Assembly: GCA_039029535.1 (NCBI GenBank)
Contig: JBCCFW010000076.1
Coordinates: forward strand, 1 to 33,771
DNA: 33,771 nucleotides
Source: JBCCFW01 sp039029535
GTDB lineage: Bacteria; Acidobacteriota; JBCCFW01
Direction: 5' to 3'
Shown: positions 7,300 through 15,250 of the stretch, in pieces
Position numbering within the stretch: the stretch's first letter is position 1
How the letters are laid out: each line of letters begins with the position of its first letter
The notes under the pieces: generated by a model
Told to the model about the DNA's origin: nothing
The model's input: the letters and a program-made list of their open reading frames with translations, nothing else
The model's database searches: none
Made by a program: the position numbers and the translations under genes

Positions 7300-8589
7300 A
7301 TGACGGGACGAGTGAGCGCGCGGATCTTCTCGACGACCCTGCTGATGGGATGGCTCCTCATCGCCGGCCCGTGGACGACGAACGTCAGAGCCCAATCGGT
7401 CCTGAACGGCTTCCTCGTCGACGACACGCCGACGGGAGGCTGCGAGCCGGCCACCGCGGACTTCGACCTCTACGCCCTGAAGCTCCCCGAAGACGGCTCG
7501 AGCTCGATGGACTGGACGTACTCCATCGATGGGCTGAGCTCTGGTGGAACGTTCACCGCGGGGAATGCCTACCAAGTCGAGGCGAGACGATTCACGGTCC
7601 CCGAGGTGTTCGGCGATCGCTTCTTCCTCATCGCGACGGCGGCTCCGGAGGCGTCGGGGCTCGGGCATAGGGTCGCGCTGGACTCCACGACTTGGCTCGA
7701 GCCTTACCTCGGTTCGACGACCCTGCAGGTCGTGGGGGAGACGATCTCGACGGTCATTCCCGCGCATGCGGGCACGGGGCTGGTCCTTCCCGGTGACGTT
7801 CGGCCCATCGAGGTCGATTGGGGTGAGGGTCCCGTCGAGTATCCGCGGCCGGCCGGCGACGACGTGCAGGTCGTGTTCGGCGCTCTCATCGATCATCGCC
7901 CCACGTTCTACGATGCAGGCTCCCTCTGCGGCTTCGGCGGCAACGAAGAGCTCTTCGAGGCACCGGAGCGGGGCGTGATCGTCGGCTACAACATCTACGC
8001 TCGCGAGGGTGAGGAGCGTCCTGACTACTGGTGGGAGGGCGACTGGATCGCGTACGTGCCCCTTTCGTTGGATGGGATGACGCCGCCTCCAGACGATGAC
8101 ACCGGCACGTCGAACCGCGACCTCGACTCCCAGCCGTTCAATGGGAACGAGCACGTCTTCTTCCGACACGAGGACGGTGCGACGGCTCGACCGGTGCTAC
8201 CGGTTCGTGGAGGTCTCCCCGGAGGCGGTCCCGGCCGCAACCCGAATCCGCCGCAGGTCGGTGTCGAGACCCTGGAAGTGCCGGCACGGTGGTACGCGAT
8301 TCAACCCGTGGTTCTCGGCGAGCTCTTCGATTTCGACGAGACCACGCCGATCGCTGGAGTGCCGCTCGGTTTCGATCCGGTGATGCATCACGGTGGTCTC
8401 GATCTCACCAACGACGGCATCGCCGACTTCTTCAGCCCGCAGGCGGCGCAGGCGAATGCTCCCGGACTCGGTCTTGCTCACGATGGGGCACCACTGACCT
8501 CGGCGGCCGTTTACTTTCCAGGACGGGAGGAGCGAAGAACCGGGCGCGTGCGTTCGCCGGAGCGGCGTCCGTTCGTCTTGGGACGTTGA
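7300..8589 (+). CDS. Secreted protein of unknown family, paralogue 2
   Basis: A 429-aa paralogue of the preceding gene, the same length. A signal peptide (RIFSTTLLMGWLLIAGPWTTNVRAQ) is cleaved near VRA-Q, then NGFLVDDTPTGGC opens the conserved region. LQVVGETISTVIPAHAGTG, DDVQVVFGALIDHRPTFY, LCGFGGNEELFEAP, GYNIYAREGEE, TPPPDDDTGTSNRDLD and GLDLTNDGIADFFSPQA match the other copies. Beyond that last block it keeps the shared GLGLAHDG and VYFPG stretch, then ends in its own Arg-rich tail. Ribosome site GGAGAG lies 7 bp before the ATG. Secreted or periplasmic; function unknown. A truncated fourth copy follows directly. Confidence 0.8.
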   Translation: MTGRVSARIFSTTLLMGWLLIAGPWTTNVRAQSVLNGFLVDDTPTGGCEPATADFDLYALKLPEDGSSSMDWTYSIDGLSSGGTFTAGNAYQVEARRFTVPEVFGDRFFLIATAAPEASGLGHRVALDSTTWLEPYLGSTTLQVVGETISTVIPAHAGTGLVLPGDVRPIEVDWGEGPVEYPRPAGDDVQVVFGALIDHRPTFYDAGSLCGFGGNEELFEAPERGVIVGYNIYAREGEERPDYWWEGDWIAYVPLSLDGMTPPPDDDTGTSNRDLDSQPFNGNEHVFFRHEDGATARPVLPVRGGLPGGGPGRNPNPPQVGVETLEVPARWYAIQPVVLGELFDFDETTPIAGVPLGFDPVMHHGGLDLTNDGIADFFSPQAAQANAPGLGLAHDGAPLTSAAVYFPGREERRTGRVRSPERRPFVLGR

Positions 8590-8603
8590 GCCGGACAGCG
8601 ACG

Positions 8604-8843
8604 ATGCGGAGCACGGGGGCCCTGCCCCTCGGTTTCGAGCCTCGGATGTCCGACGGCGGCATCGACCTCACCGCTGACGGCATCGCGGAGTTCATCAGCC
8701 CGCAGGCCGCGGAGGCAGGCTTGCCCGGTCTCGGTCTCACCCACGGCGGGGAGATCTTGAGCTCGGCGACCGTCTACTTCCCAGGTGGCGAGGTCGATGC
8801 GCCACCCCGTGGTCCGTTTCCGCCCTTCCGCTGGCGACGGTGA
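8604..8843 (+). pseudogene. C-terminal fragment of a fourth paralogue
   Basis: From 8625 to 8843 this stretch aligns without gaps to 10096-10314, the last 73 codons of paralogue 3, and includes a 62-bp identical run (8643-8704 with 10114-10175). It keeps the conserved DxTADGIAEFISPQA block and the same stop position. An ATG at 8604 would give a 79-aa peptide, but there is no signal peptide and no N-terminal 80 percent, and no clear ribosome site. The simplest reading is the remains of a copy lost by recombination between paralogues, or a partial duplication. Expression as a small peptide cannot be excluded. Confidence 0.75.
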
Positions 8844-9039
8844 GGAACGTCTCGGCCGTCCAGGATCGCCGATGACTGGCTGGTCATCGAGCAGGGAGCT
8901 CGCGAGGCGTCGGGGCTGAGTGCTCTCGTCAGGACGCGGTGTCTGACGCTTCTCCGTACGCGTGTTGGTCGTCGTTCTTGTGCTCGGAGAGTCGAGGGCC
9001 GAGTCTTCTCTCGCCCGCTCAAGACCAGGGACACGAACC
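8844..9039 (+). promoter_or_regulatory. Upstream region of paralogue 3
   Basis: A 196-bp non-coding stretch. It contains the 14-mer CGCTTCTCCGTACG at 8947-8960, identical to the one before paralogue 1, with similar sequence just downstream (a GTCGTCG-rich stretch). An AGGG ribosome site precedes the ATG at 9040. No clear -35/-10 pair was seen. Confidence 0.4.
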
Positions 9040-10314
9040 ATGCGTCAGTCAGGCCCTTCGATTCTCGTGCTTCAGTTCTTGCTCGCGGGCCTCGTCGTCC
9101 TCTTCGCGATCGATGAGGCCCGAGCCCAGACCGCCTTCGTTGGCTTCATCGTCGAGGATCTCGAGGATGGGGAATGCTGGCCGACGCAGGACGACGACAT
9201 CGAGCTCTACGCTCTCAAGCTGCCGGCCGACGGCTCGAGCAGCACCGACTGGCACTACTCCATCGACAGGATGAGCGTGGGTGGCGCGGACCTGCTCGGC
9301 GCCGTCTACTCGTTCCTCGGTGGCAACTTCACGGTGAGGGAGCATCGTGACGACCGCGTCTTCGTCTTCCTCACCGCCGGACCCGAGGAGGAAGGCCAGG
9401 GGCATCGGGTCGCGATGGACTCGGGAACCCCCTTCACGCCCAACCTGAACGGGATCACCCTGCAGGTCATCGGCGAGACCATCCCCTCCCACGTCCCCGA
9501 CCACGCCGGTACCGGCTTCCGCCTGCCCGGCGACGGCCAGCCCGTCCAGGTGAACTGGGGCGACGGACCCCTGAGCTATCCACGCTGGGTGGGCGACGAC
9601 GTTCAGGTGGTCTTCGGTGCGCTGATCGATCTCCAGCCGACGATGTACGACCCGCTAGTCTGTAGCTTCGGCGGACAAGAGGAGCTCTTCGGTGCACCGG
9701 GTCAGGGAGCCCTCATCGGCTACAACGTCTATTCCCGAGTGGGGAGCGAGACCGAGCCACCGGAGCACTGGTCCAGTGCGGACTGGGTCGCCTTCGTGCC
9801 GCACGAGCTCAACGGCATGACCCCATCGCCGGACGACGACACCGGCACGACGATCCTCGATCTCGATGCCACGCCCTACAACGGTAACGAGTACCTCCAC
9901 TTCCGGCACGAGGGTGGTGCCGAGACCCGATCGCCGCTCCCCGTGCGGGGCGGCCCCCGGCGTGGTCCCATCCGCTTTCCCCACCCACCGCGAGCTCCCG
10001 GTCGCACCGAGGTTCCCGGTCGCTGGTACGTGATCCAACCAGTGGTCCACGGCGACTACAACGACTGGAGCCCGGACACCGCGATCGCCCGCGTACCCCT
10101 CGGCTTCGATCCCCGGATGTCCGACGGCGGCATCGACCTCACCGCTGACGGCATCGCGGAGTTCATCAGCCCGCAAGCCGTGGAGGCGGGCTTGCCCGGT
10201 CTCGGCCTCAGCCACGATGGGGAGATCTTGACCTCGGCACCCGTCTACTTCTCCGGTGGCGAGGTCGACGCGCCACCTCGCGGTTGGTTCCCGCCCTTCG
10301 TCTGGCGATGGTGA
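9040..10314 (+). CDS. Secreted protein of unknown family, paralogue 3
   Basis: A 424-aa exported protein, third intact member of the tandem family. The signal peptide (hydrophobic LVLQFLLAGLVVLFAI, cleavage near ARA-Q) precedes VGFIVEDLEDGEC. LYALKLPADGSSSTDWHYSI, LQVIGETIPSHVPDHAGTG, DDVQVVFGALIDLQPTMY, VCSFGGQEELFGAPGQG, YNVYSRVG, DLDATPYNGNEYLHFRHEGG and GRWYVIQPVV follow, then DLTADGIAEFISPQA and an aromatic tail. Intact copies vary most in the N-terminal signal and the Pro/Arg-rich linker around residues 330-350. It has its own upstream region rather than being coupled to paralogue 2. No enzymatic motif was recognised; an extracellular structural or binding role is only a guess. Confidence 0.8.
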   Translation: MRQSGPSILVLQFLLAGLVVLFAIDEARAQTAFVGFIVEDLEDGECWPTQDDDIELYALKLPADGSSSTDWHYSIDRMSVGGADLLGAVYSFLGGNFTVREHRDDRVFVFLTAGPEEEGQGHRVAMDSGTPFTPNLNGITLQVIGETIPSHVPDHAGTGFRLPGDGQPVQVNWGDGPLSYPRWVGDDVQVVFGALIDLQPTMYDPLVCSFGGQEELFGAPGQGALIGYNVYSRVGSETEPPEHWSSADWVAFVPHELNGMTPSPDDDTGTTILDLDATPYNGNEYLHFRHEGGAETRSPLPVRGGPRRGPIRFPHPPRAPGRTEVPGRWYVIQPVVHGDYNDWSPDTAIARVPLGFDPRMSDGGIDLTADGIAEFISPQAVEAGLPGLGLSHDGEILTSAPVYFSGGEVDAPPRGWFPPFVWRW

Positions 10315-10336
10315 GGGAGGCTCCGGCAACGAGGAG

Positions 10337-10669
10337 CTAGAGGGACTCGCGCCCGTCGTCGATGACTCGGTTCCAGGTCACTCGGTCGCGGTCGTATTGG
10401 GCAGGGAGGCTCTCCTTGGCCTGCTCCTCGTCGTCGTAGGTGGCGTCCTGGACGACTTCCCAGCGCGAGTTGCACGAGAAGCGGTAGCAGGTGGTGCTGC
10501 CCGAGTAGCGGCAGATGGCGAAGCCATGGATCCAGCGCTCGTCGTCCGGCGCACCGGGAAGCTCACCGAAGGGGCGCTCACCCGACCAGGCCCACCAGAG
10601 GACTCGCGCTCCGTCCAGCTCGGCGGGAGGCTCGTTGAGGATCTCGTCGTGTCTCGAATCGTCCGTCAC
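10337..10669 (-). CDS. 110-aa hypothetical protein coupled to the NADAR gene
   Basis: A soluble, acidic 110-aa protein without signal peptide or membrane segment. Visible landmarks are VLWWAWSGERPFGELPG, ERWIHGFAICRYSGSTTCYRFSC and a C-terminal DDEEQAKESLPAQYD. The central stretch looks like a compact beta sheet with a following helix. Its ATG overlaps the stop of the NADAR gene in an ATGA, so it is last in that operon and translationally coupled. I recognise no family. By context it might be a partner or immunity-type protein, but this is inference. Confidence 0.65.
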   Translation of the reverse strand: MTDDSRHDEILNEPPAELDGARVLWWAWSGERPFGELPGAPDDERWIHGFAICRYSGSTTCYRFSCNSRWEVVQDATYDDEEQAKESLPAQYDRDRVTWNRVIDDGRESL

Positions 10670-11118
10670 CTCGACGTCTCGTTTCGGAGTCGGTCGCGGA
10701 CCTTCATGAGAATGCGGCCGAGCATGTTCTTGCCAGAGCCGTCACCACCGTCGCCCCAGTAGGCGTCCTGCTCGGCGCGCTCGACGAGACGGGCCGTGCC
10801 CGTCGAGAGAAGCAGCTCACGGAGCTCCTCGTGCTGCCGGAACTTGGCCTCGACGGCCGTGGTCATGACGGCGACCTTGGCCGACTCCCAGTCGCGGCGG
10901 AGACGGCTCTTGCGATCGCGGCCGAGGCGTGCGGCGATCGCCGGGGTTTTCGCGCGTCGGATCGCCTGACGATGGCGTTCGTCTTCGAACTTGGCGGCCT
11001 GGAAGTAGTGCTCGGACGTCGGCCACGACTCGCCGTCGATCCGAATGGGGAACTCAGCGAAGTTCGAGAGCTCGCCCCACTCCTCCGACACGCTGTAGAA
11101 ACGAATCTCGTTGCTCAT
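10666..11118 (-). CDS. NADAR family protein (YbiA-like)
   Basis: A 150-aa NADAR (DUF1768/YbiA) domain protein covering the whole gene. Conserved blocks are FYSVSEEWGELSNF (7-20), WPTSEHYFQAAKF (32-44) with the conserved Glu36, and DAYWGDGGDGSGKNMLGRILM (118-138). Members such as E. coli YbiA are N-glycosidases that cleave reactive riboflavin-pathway intermediates. Others remove ADP-ribose from guanine and counter DNA-ADP-ribosylating toxins. Which activity applies here cannot be told. It lies 29 bp after a SUKH gene and overlaps the 110-aa gene, so it belongs to a probable SUKH-SUKH-NADAR-unknown operon. Confidence 0.9.
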   Translation of the reverse strand: MSNEIRFYSVSEEWGELSNFAEFPIRIDGESWPTSEHYFQAAKFEDERHRQAIRRAKTPAIAARLGRDRKSRLRRDWESAKVAVMTTAVEAKFRQHEELRELLLSTGTARLVERAEQDAYWGDGGDGSGKNMLGRILMKVRDRLRNETSR

Positions 11119-11147
11119 CGCCGGGCCTCCCTACCCGTCGCGTGTCG

Positions 11148-11711
11148 TCAGCTCTCCAGACCGAACTTCCGGTTCCACGCGAGCTCGAACAGGTCGTCGT
11201 GCACGCCGTCCAGCCAGGCCTCGAGCCACGCCCGGGTCGACTCGGCGAACGGGACGAAGGCATCGTCCCACGACTCACCGTCCACGTGGGGGTTCGGCTC
11301 GAACCACGTGACTTGACCCTCTCGAGTCGTGCAGTCCACGCAGCAGAACATCCCACAGCCGAGATGACCGACCGGGAGCAGTCGCTCGGGCCACGACCAG
11401 TGGGCGTCGTCCGGATCGGGCTCTCGGAAGCTCTCGTAGAGAGTGACGACATCGTCGTCGTCTTCGTTGGTTGGTCCGCCCATCAGGCCGAGCAAGCCAT
11501 GGGACGGTCCGAAGCCTCCATTGGCGACCTGCGTGTAGAGCTGAGCCAAGTCCGACGGTAGCTCGAAGCCCAAGCGCTGCTGCGCCGTCGCGAGCTCTCG
11601 TTCCGACAGCGGAGGCGGCGATGCTCTCGAGCTGGCGTCGGTGGGCTGGGAGCTGGCCGCTCGTTGCCTCAGGCGCTCCAGGAGCCCATCGTCGAACGAA
11701 GAGGCCGTCAT
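11148..11711 (-). CDS. SMI1/KNR4 (SUKH) family protein, second copy
   Basis: A 187-aa cytoplasmic protein. After a Ser/Ala-rich N-terminal helix (1-33), the SUKH domain starts at LSERELATAQQRLGFELPSDLAQLYTQVANGGFGPSHGLLGL, the signature helix pair and NGG turn. GHLGCGMFCCVDCTTREGQVTWFEPN and a C-terminal SFAESTRAWLEAWLDG-like helix (FAESTRAWLEAWLDG) complete it. SUKH proteins are often immunity proteins in contact-dependent or polymorphic toxin systems, although many stand-alone bacterial members have no known partner. Its start overlaps the stop of the upstream SUKH gene (ATGA). No toxin gene is visible in the window. Confidence 0.85.
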   Translation of the reverse strand: MTASSFDDGLLERLRQRAASSQPTDASSRASPPPLSERELATAQQRLGFELPSDLAQLYTQVANGGFGPSHGLLGLMGGPTNEDDDDVVTLYESFREPDPDDAHWSWPERLLPVGHLGCGMFCCVDCTTREGQVTWFEPNPHVDGESWDDAFVPFAESTRAWLEAWLDGVHDDLFELAWNRKFGLES

Positions 11712-12247
11712 GCGCCGAGGTCGAAAGCCTCGTCGCTCTCGAGACCGCGGATGAAGGACTCGAAGTCGGAAGCGACCACGGTCAGGTCGTCGTCGGCCTC
11801 GTCCTCTTGATCCACGTGGACCACCAGTGGCTCACCCTCCTTGCCGCAGGTGCGATAGTCGAGGCAGAGCATGTCGTGACCACCGGAGGGCGTGTCGGCG
11901 AAGTAGACGCCGATGGCGGGGTACTCCCACTCTTCGAGCCAGAGCTCCTGGCCGGCCGAGCCCAGAAGCGAGCTGGGCTTGGTGCGCCCGATCGCGAGGA
12001 TGCCCGTGATGGCGACGTGGTCCGAAGCCCAGGAGGTCGACTTCGGCGTGCGATGACGGTTCTTCTTCGGCGTGCCACCGTTGTGCGCCCGTGCGAGCTC
12101 GATGTAGGCCCGAGGAAGCCTGTATCCGAGAGTCGTCTCGATGGCCGCGATCTCCTCGTCCGTGGGAGCGTCTTCCGTGTACTCCCTCCTGGCGTAGTCG
12201 CTGTCGTCCCAGAAGTCCTTCAGGTCGAAGTCGCCGAAGATCACCAT
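11708..12247 (-). CDS. SMI1/KNR4 (SUKH) family protein, first copy
   Basis: A 179-aa SUKH-family protein. APTDEEIAAIETTLGYRLPRAYIELARAHNGG is the diagnostic N-terminal part of the fold. WASDHVAITGILAIGRTKPSSLLG and PAIGVYFADTPSGGHDMLCLDYR form the central sheet, and the C-terminal DLTVVASDFESFIRGL is the closing helix. The frame is open up to a GTG at 12283, but GGGAGG lies just before the ATG at 12247, which is therefore the start. It is poorly similar to the neighbouring SUKH protein, so the pair is not a recent duplication. Immunity-like role by family; partner unknown. Confidence 0.85.
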   Translation of the reverse strand: MVIFGDFDLKDFWDDSDYARREYTEDAPTDEEIAAIETTLGYRLPRAYIELARAHNGGTPKKNRHRTPKSTSWASDHVAITGILAIGRTKPSSLLGSAGQELWLEEWEYPAIGVYFADTPSGGHDMLCLDYRTCGKEGEPLVVHVDQEDEADDDLTVVASDFESFIRGLESDEAFDLGA

Positions 12248-12279
12248 CTCGCCTCCCTGGTCACCATCCGGAGAGCGCC

Positions 12280-12906
12280 TCACGCCCTCCCGCGCTCACT
12301 CAGGTAAGCCTGCCAGAGAATCCGCGCCGCCACCGACCTCCACGGCCGCCACTCTTCCGCCAGCGCGTCGGTCTCGTCCTTCACCGGCCGCTTCTTCAGC
12401 CCGTGCAGTGCCTGGAGCTGGATCTCCAACGCGATGTCCCCCCGAGGCCAGATGTCGGGACGACAGAGCGCCATGAGCAGGTAGATGGCCGCCGTCCAGG
12501 GACCGATGCCCTTCTCCGCCAGCAAGAGCTCGGCCGCCTTCGCGTCGTCGGCCAGGGCGATCTTGCGCAGCGACAGCTCGCCCGACTCGATCCGCTGGGC
12601 CATCGTGATGACGTAGCCAGCCTTCTGACGCGTGAACCCACGCTCGCGGAGGCCGTCGACCCCGAGGGGCAGGACCGTCGTCGGCGTGACCTTGCGGAGC
12701 TCCTTTCGAAGCCTCTCGTAGATCGCCTTGGCCGAGTCCAGCGACACCTGCTGCTCGAGGACGACCTGCAAGAGCGTCGCGTAGCCGGTCGGCCTCGCCC
12801 ACAAGGGAGGCCGACCGTGGGTCTTCACCAGAGCTGCGAGCCGACGGTCCTGGCGACACAGCACGTCGATGCCGACCTGGAGCGTCTCGTCGTCGAGACG
12901 CCTCAC
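12280..12906 (-). CDS. DNA-3-methyladenine glycosylase, AlkA/HhH-GPD type
   Basis: A 208-aa base-excision repair glycosylase that removes alkylated bases. ARPTGYATLLQVVLEQQVSLDSAKAI (about 37-62) is the substrate-pocket start of HhH-GPD enzymes. The helix-hairpin-helix is EKGIGPWTAAIYLLM (131-145), and the catalytic Asp is D157 in WPRGDIALE. There is no iron-sulfur cluster cysteine set, as expected for AlkA rather than MutY/Nth. It lacks the extra N-terminal AlkA domain, as do many bacterial short AlkA-like proteins. It overlaps the LOG gene by one base and precedes the SUKH genes by 32 bp. An AlkD-family repair gene also occurs at the window end. Confidence 0.9.
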   Translation of the reverse strand: MRRLDDETLQVGIDVLCRQDRRLAALVKTHGRPPLWARPTGYATLLQVVLEQQVSLDSAKAIYERLRKELRKVTPTTVLPLGVDGLRERGFTRQKAGYVITMAQRIESGELSLRKIALADDAKAAELLLAEKGIGPWTAAIYLLMALCRPDIWPRGDIALEIQLQALHGLKKRPVKDETDALAEEWRPWRSVAARILWQAYLSERGRA

Positions 12907-14063
12907 TAGTCCTCGTCCAGGTCTTCCGGCTCGTCCGGCTCGGGCATGCCGCCGCGGTCGGCGCGTTCCTCTTCCGGATCCGGTCCGGCCGTACCGAGGC
13001 CCTCGACCTGGTCGTCGGGCGTGTCGTTGATGAAGTCGATGAGCTCACGCAGCCCCGCGGCGTCGGCACGCGTGTAGTGCAAGGTCAGCCGCGTCAGGTG
13101 CGCGATCTCCGGCTGGTTCTCACCCGGGACCGCCTCACCCTGCTCGATGCGACCGTCCTTGAGCAGGTGCGAGAACTTCTCGTTCACCAGCTCGAGCCGC
13201 GCCTCGGAGAGCTTGCCGCAGAGCCGCATGACCAACTGCTGCCCGACGAAACGCTGCGAGTGGTACACGCGGTAGAAGCGATCGATCTCGGCGATGGCGT
13301 CGTCGACCTCATCGGTCACTCGGTACAGACAGAGGTCGTTGGGGGAGATCATCCCCGGCTTCTCGAGGTGCTCCAGCACGTACTGGTGCCACTCCTCCCA
13401 GTAGTCGTTGCCCTCCGGCTCCACGAAGATGACGGGGAGCGGCTCGGCCTTGCCAGTCTGGATGAGCGTGAGGGCTTCGAAGCCCTCGTCGTGGGTCCCG
13501 AAGCCACCGGGGAAGAGCACGATCGCATCGGTCTCCTTGAGGAAGACCAGCTTGCGCGTGAAGAAGTACTTGAAGTTCACCAGCTTCGGTGACTCGCGCA
13601 CGATCTCGTTGGCGCTGGTCTCGAAGGGGAGGTCGATGGCCACGCCGTATGACTTGTCGAAGCCAGCACCACCATGGGCAGCTCCCATGATCCCGTCGCC
13701 GGCTCCCGTGATGACGCCCCAACCCTTGGCCGCCATCTTCGCGCCGAAGTCCACCGCCTGCTGGTAAGCGGCCTCTTCGGGCTTGGTGCGTGCGCTCCCG
13801 AACACCGAGACCTTGCGCGTGCTGCGGGCCGGGCCGAAGACCTTGAAGGCCCAGCGGAGCTCCTTGAAGACGGAGTTCATCATCTTCAGGTCGCCGACCG
13901 AGCCGCCCTCGTCGAGCATCTTGAAGAGGGTCGTCATGATCTGCCGACCGAACTCGCGCTTGCGGTCGGGGAGCTCGTCGATGCGATCGAGCAGCTCGGC
14001 GATGCCGGTGTCGAGCTCGTCTCGACCGGTGACGTAGGGACGGCGCGTGCGCTTCTGGCTCAC
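12906..14063 (-). CDS. LOG family Rossmann-fold protein
   Basis: A 385-aa protein of the LOG/TIGR00730 lysine-decarboxylase-like family. After a helical N-terminal region of about 80 residues, KVSVFGSARTKPEE starts the Rossmann fold. GVITGAGDGIMGAAHGGA (117-134) and the signature PGGFGTHDE (185-193) are the nucleotide phosphate-binding and catalytic motifs. Short LOG proteins release the base from cytokinin-type nucleotides or hydrolyse purine nucleoside monophosphates. This longer form has a C-terminal helical region and an acidic tail of unknown role. The GTG at 14063 has a GAGGAG ribosome site; the frame upstream of it is only open because it shadows mqnC. Location next to mqnE/mqnC may be just operon packing. 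Confidence 0.85.
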   Translation of the reverse strand: MSQKRTRRPYVTGRDELDTGIAELLDRIDELPDRKREFGRQIMTTLFKMLDEGGSVGDLKMMNSVFKELRWAFKVFGPARSTRKVSVFGSARTKPEEAAYQQAVDFGAKMAAKGWGVITGAGDGIMGAAHGGAGFDKSYGVAIDLPFETSANEIVRESPKLVNFKYFFTRKLVFLKETDAIVLFPGGFGTHDEGFEALTLIQTGKAEPLPVIFVEPEGNDYWEEWHQYVLEHLEKPGMISPNDLCLYRVTDEVDDAIAEIDRFYRVYHSQRFVGQQLVMRLCGKLSEARLELVNEKFSHLLKDGRIEQGEAVPGENQPEIAHLTRLTLHYTRADAAGLRELIDFINDTPDDQVEGLGTAGPDPEEERADRGGMPEPDEPEDLDED

Positions 14064-14113
14064 GGGGACTCCTCGGACGGCGCCGGCTCCTCGCCGGGCC
14101 AAGGAAAGCTCGA

Positions 14114-15250
14114 TCAGCTCGTCAGGGCGAGGCGGGCCGGGCTGTCGGTGCCCGGCTCGTGCAGCGGACGGTAGAGCGTGTCGCGCTGGAAGGGCTCGTA
14201 GCCGGCCTCCCGCACGAGTCGCTCGATCTCGAGGGCATCGAGTCGGAAGGTCGTGCCGGCGGCCGAGACGACGTTCTCCTCCATCATGGTCGAGCCCATG
14301 TCGTCGATGCCGAAGCCCAGCGAGACCTGGGCGATCTTGGGACCCTGGGTGACCCACGACGCCTGATGGTGCGCGACGTTGTCCAGGTAGATGCGACCCA
14401 GCGCCGCCGTGCGGAGGTAGTCGTAGCCGGTGGCCGCGGGGGCCTCCATGTCGGGGCCCGGTCCCTGGAAGGACCAGCAGATGAACGCGGTGAAGCCGCC
14501 GGTGCGGTCTTGCAGGTCGCGGATCATCTTCAGGTGCTCGACCCGCTCTTCCAGGGTCTCGTGATGGCCGTACATCATGGTGGCCGACGAGCGCAGGCCC
14601 AGGTCGTGAGCCAGCTCGTGCGCTTCCAGCCACTCGGCGCCGGTCTCCTTCAAGGGGGCCAGCTCCTGGCGGATGCGGTCGGGCAGCATCTCGGCGCCAC
14701 CACCCGGCAACGATCCGAGACCGGCCGCCTTCAGCCGCTCGAGCGTCTCGCGCAAGGAGATCTTCGAGCGCTTGGCGATGTAGCGGATCTCGGTGGACGT
14801 CAGCGAGTGGAGCTGAACTTCAGGGAAGCGACCCTTGATGGTGGAGAGCAACTCCTCGAACCACTCGACCTTGAGGTCGGGGTGCAACCCACCCTGCATG
14901 AGCAGCTCGGTCCCGCCCGCGTCGACCATGGCCTGCACCTTGTCGAGGATCTCTTCGGTGGGCAGGACGTAGGCCTCGTCGCTGTCGCGATGACGGTAGA
15001 AGGAGCAGAACTTGCAGTCGACGTAGCAGACGTTGGTGTAGTTGACGTTGCGTCCGCCCACGTAGGAGACGGCTTCGCCCGGCACGAGGGCCTGACGTCG
15101 CAGGTCGGCCAGGTAGGCGATCTCGTTGAGGTCGCCGTGAGTGAGGAGACGCAGCGCGTCGGCCTCGTCGATGCGATCACCCGCCTCGACCTTGAGGGCG
15201 ATGTCGTCGATGCAGGAGCCGGCCTTGGTGACCGAGGCGAGAGCGCTCAT
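14114..15250 (-). CDS. mqnC: Cyclic dehypoxanthinyl futalosine synthase
   Basis: A 378-aa radical SAM enzyme of the futalosine route to menaquinone. It converts dehypoxanthine futalosine to its cyclic form. The CxxxCxxC cluster motif is C75-C79-C82 in VCYVDCKFC, preceded by NVNYTNV. MQGGLHPDLKVEWFEELL and SLPGGGAEML follow, as in MqnC/MqnE. GHHETLEERVEHLKMIRDLQ and QVSLGFGIDDMGSTMMEENV identify the MqnC branch. Length is normal. Its start overlaps the stop of mqnE in an ATGA. MqnA, MqnB and MqnD are not in the window. Menaquinone use suggests respiration with a low-potential quinone. Confidence 0.93.
   Translation of the reverse strand: MSALASVTKAGSCIDDIALKVEAGDRIDEADALRLLTHGDLNEIAYLADLRRQALVPGEAVSYVGGRNVNYTNVCYVDCKFCSFYRHRDSDEAYVLPTEEILDKVQAMVDAGGTELLMQGGLHPDLKVEWFEELLSTIKGRFPEVQLHSLTSTEIRYIAKRSKISLRETLERLKAAGLGSLPGGGAEMLPDRIRQELAPLKETGAEWLEAHELAHDLGLRSSATMMYGHHETLEERVEHLKMIRDLQDRTGGFTAFICWSFQGPGPDMEAPAATGYDYLRTAALGRIYLDNVAHHQASWVTQGPKIAQVSLGFGIDDMGSTMMEENVVSAAGTTFRLDALEIERLVREAGYEPFQRDTLYRPLHEPGTDSPARLALTS

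Noticed and set aside
8289..8843. A 184-codon frame continuing the C-terminal relic upstream
   Set aside because: Its first 100 codons shadow paralogue 2, have no family similarity and no signal peptide.
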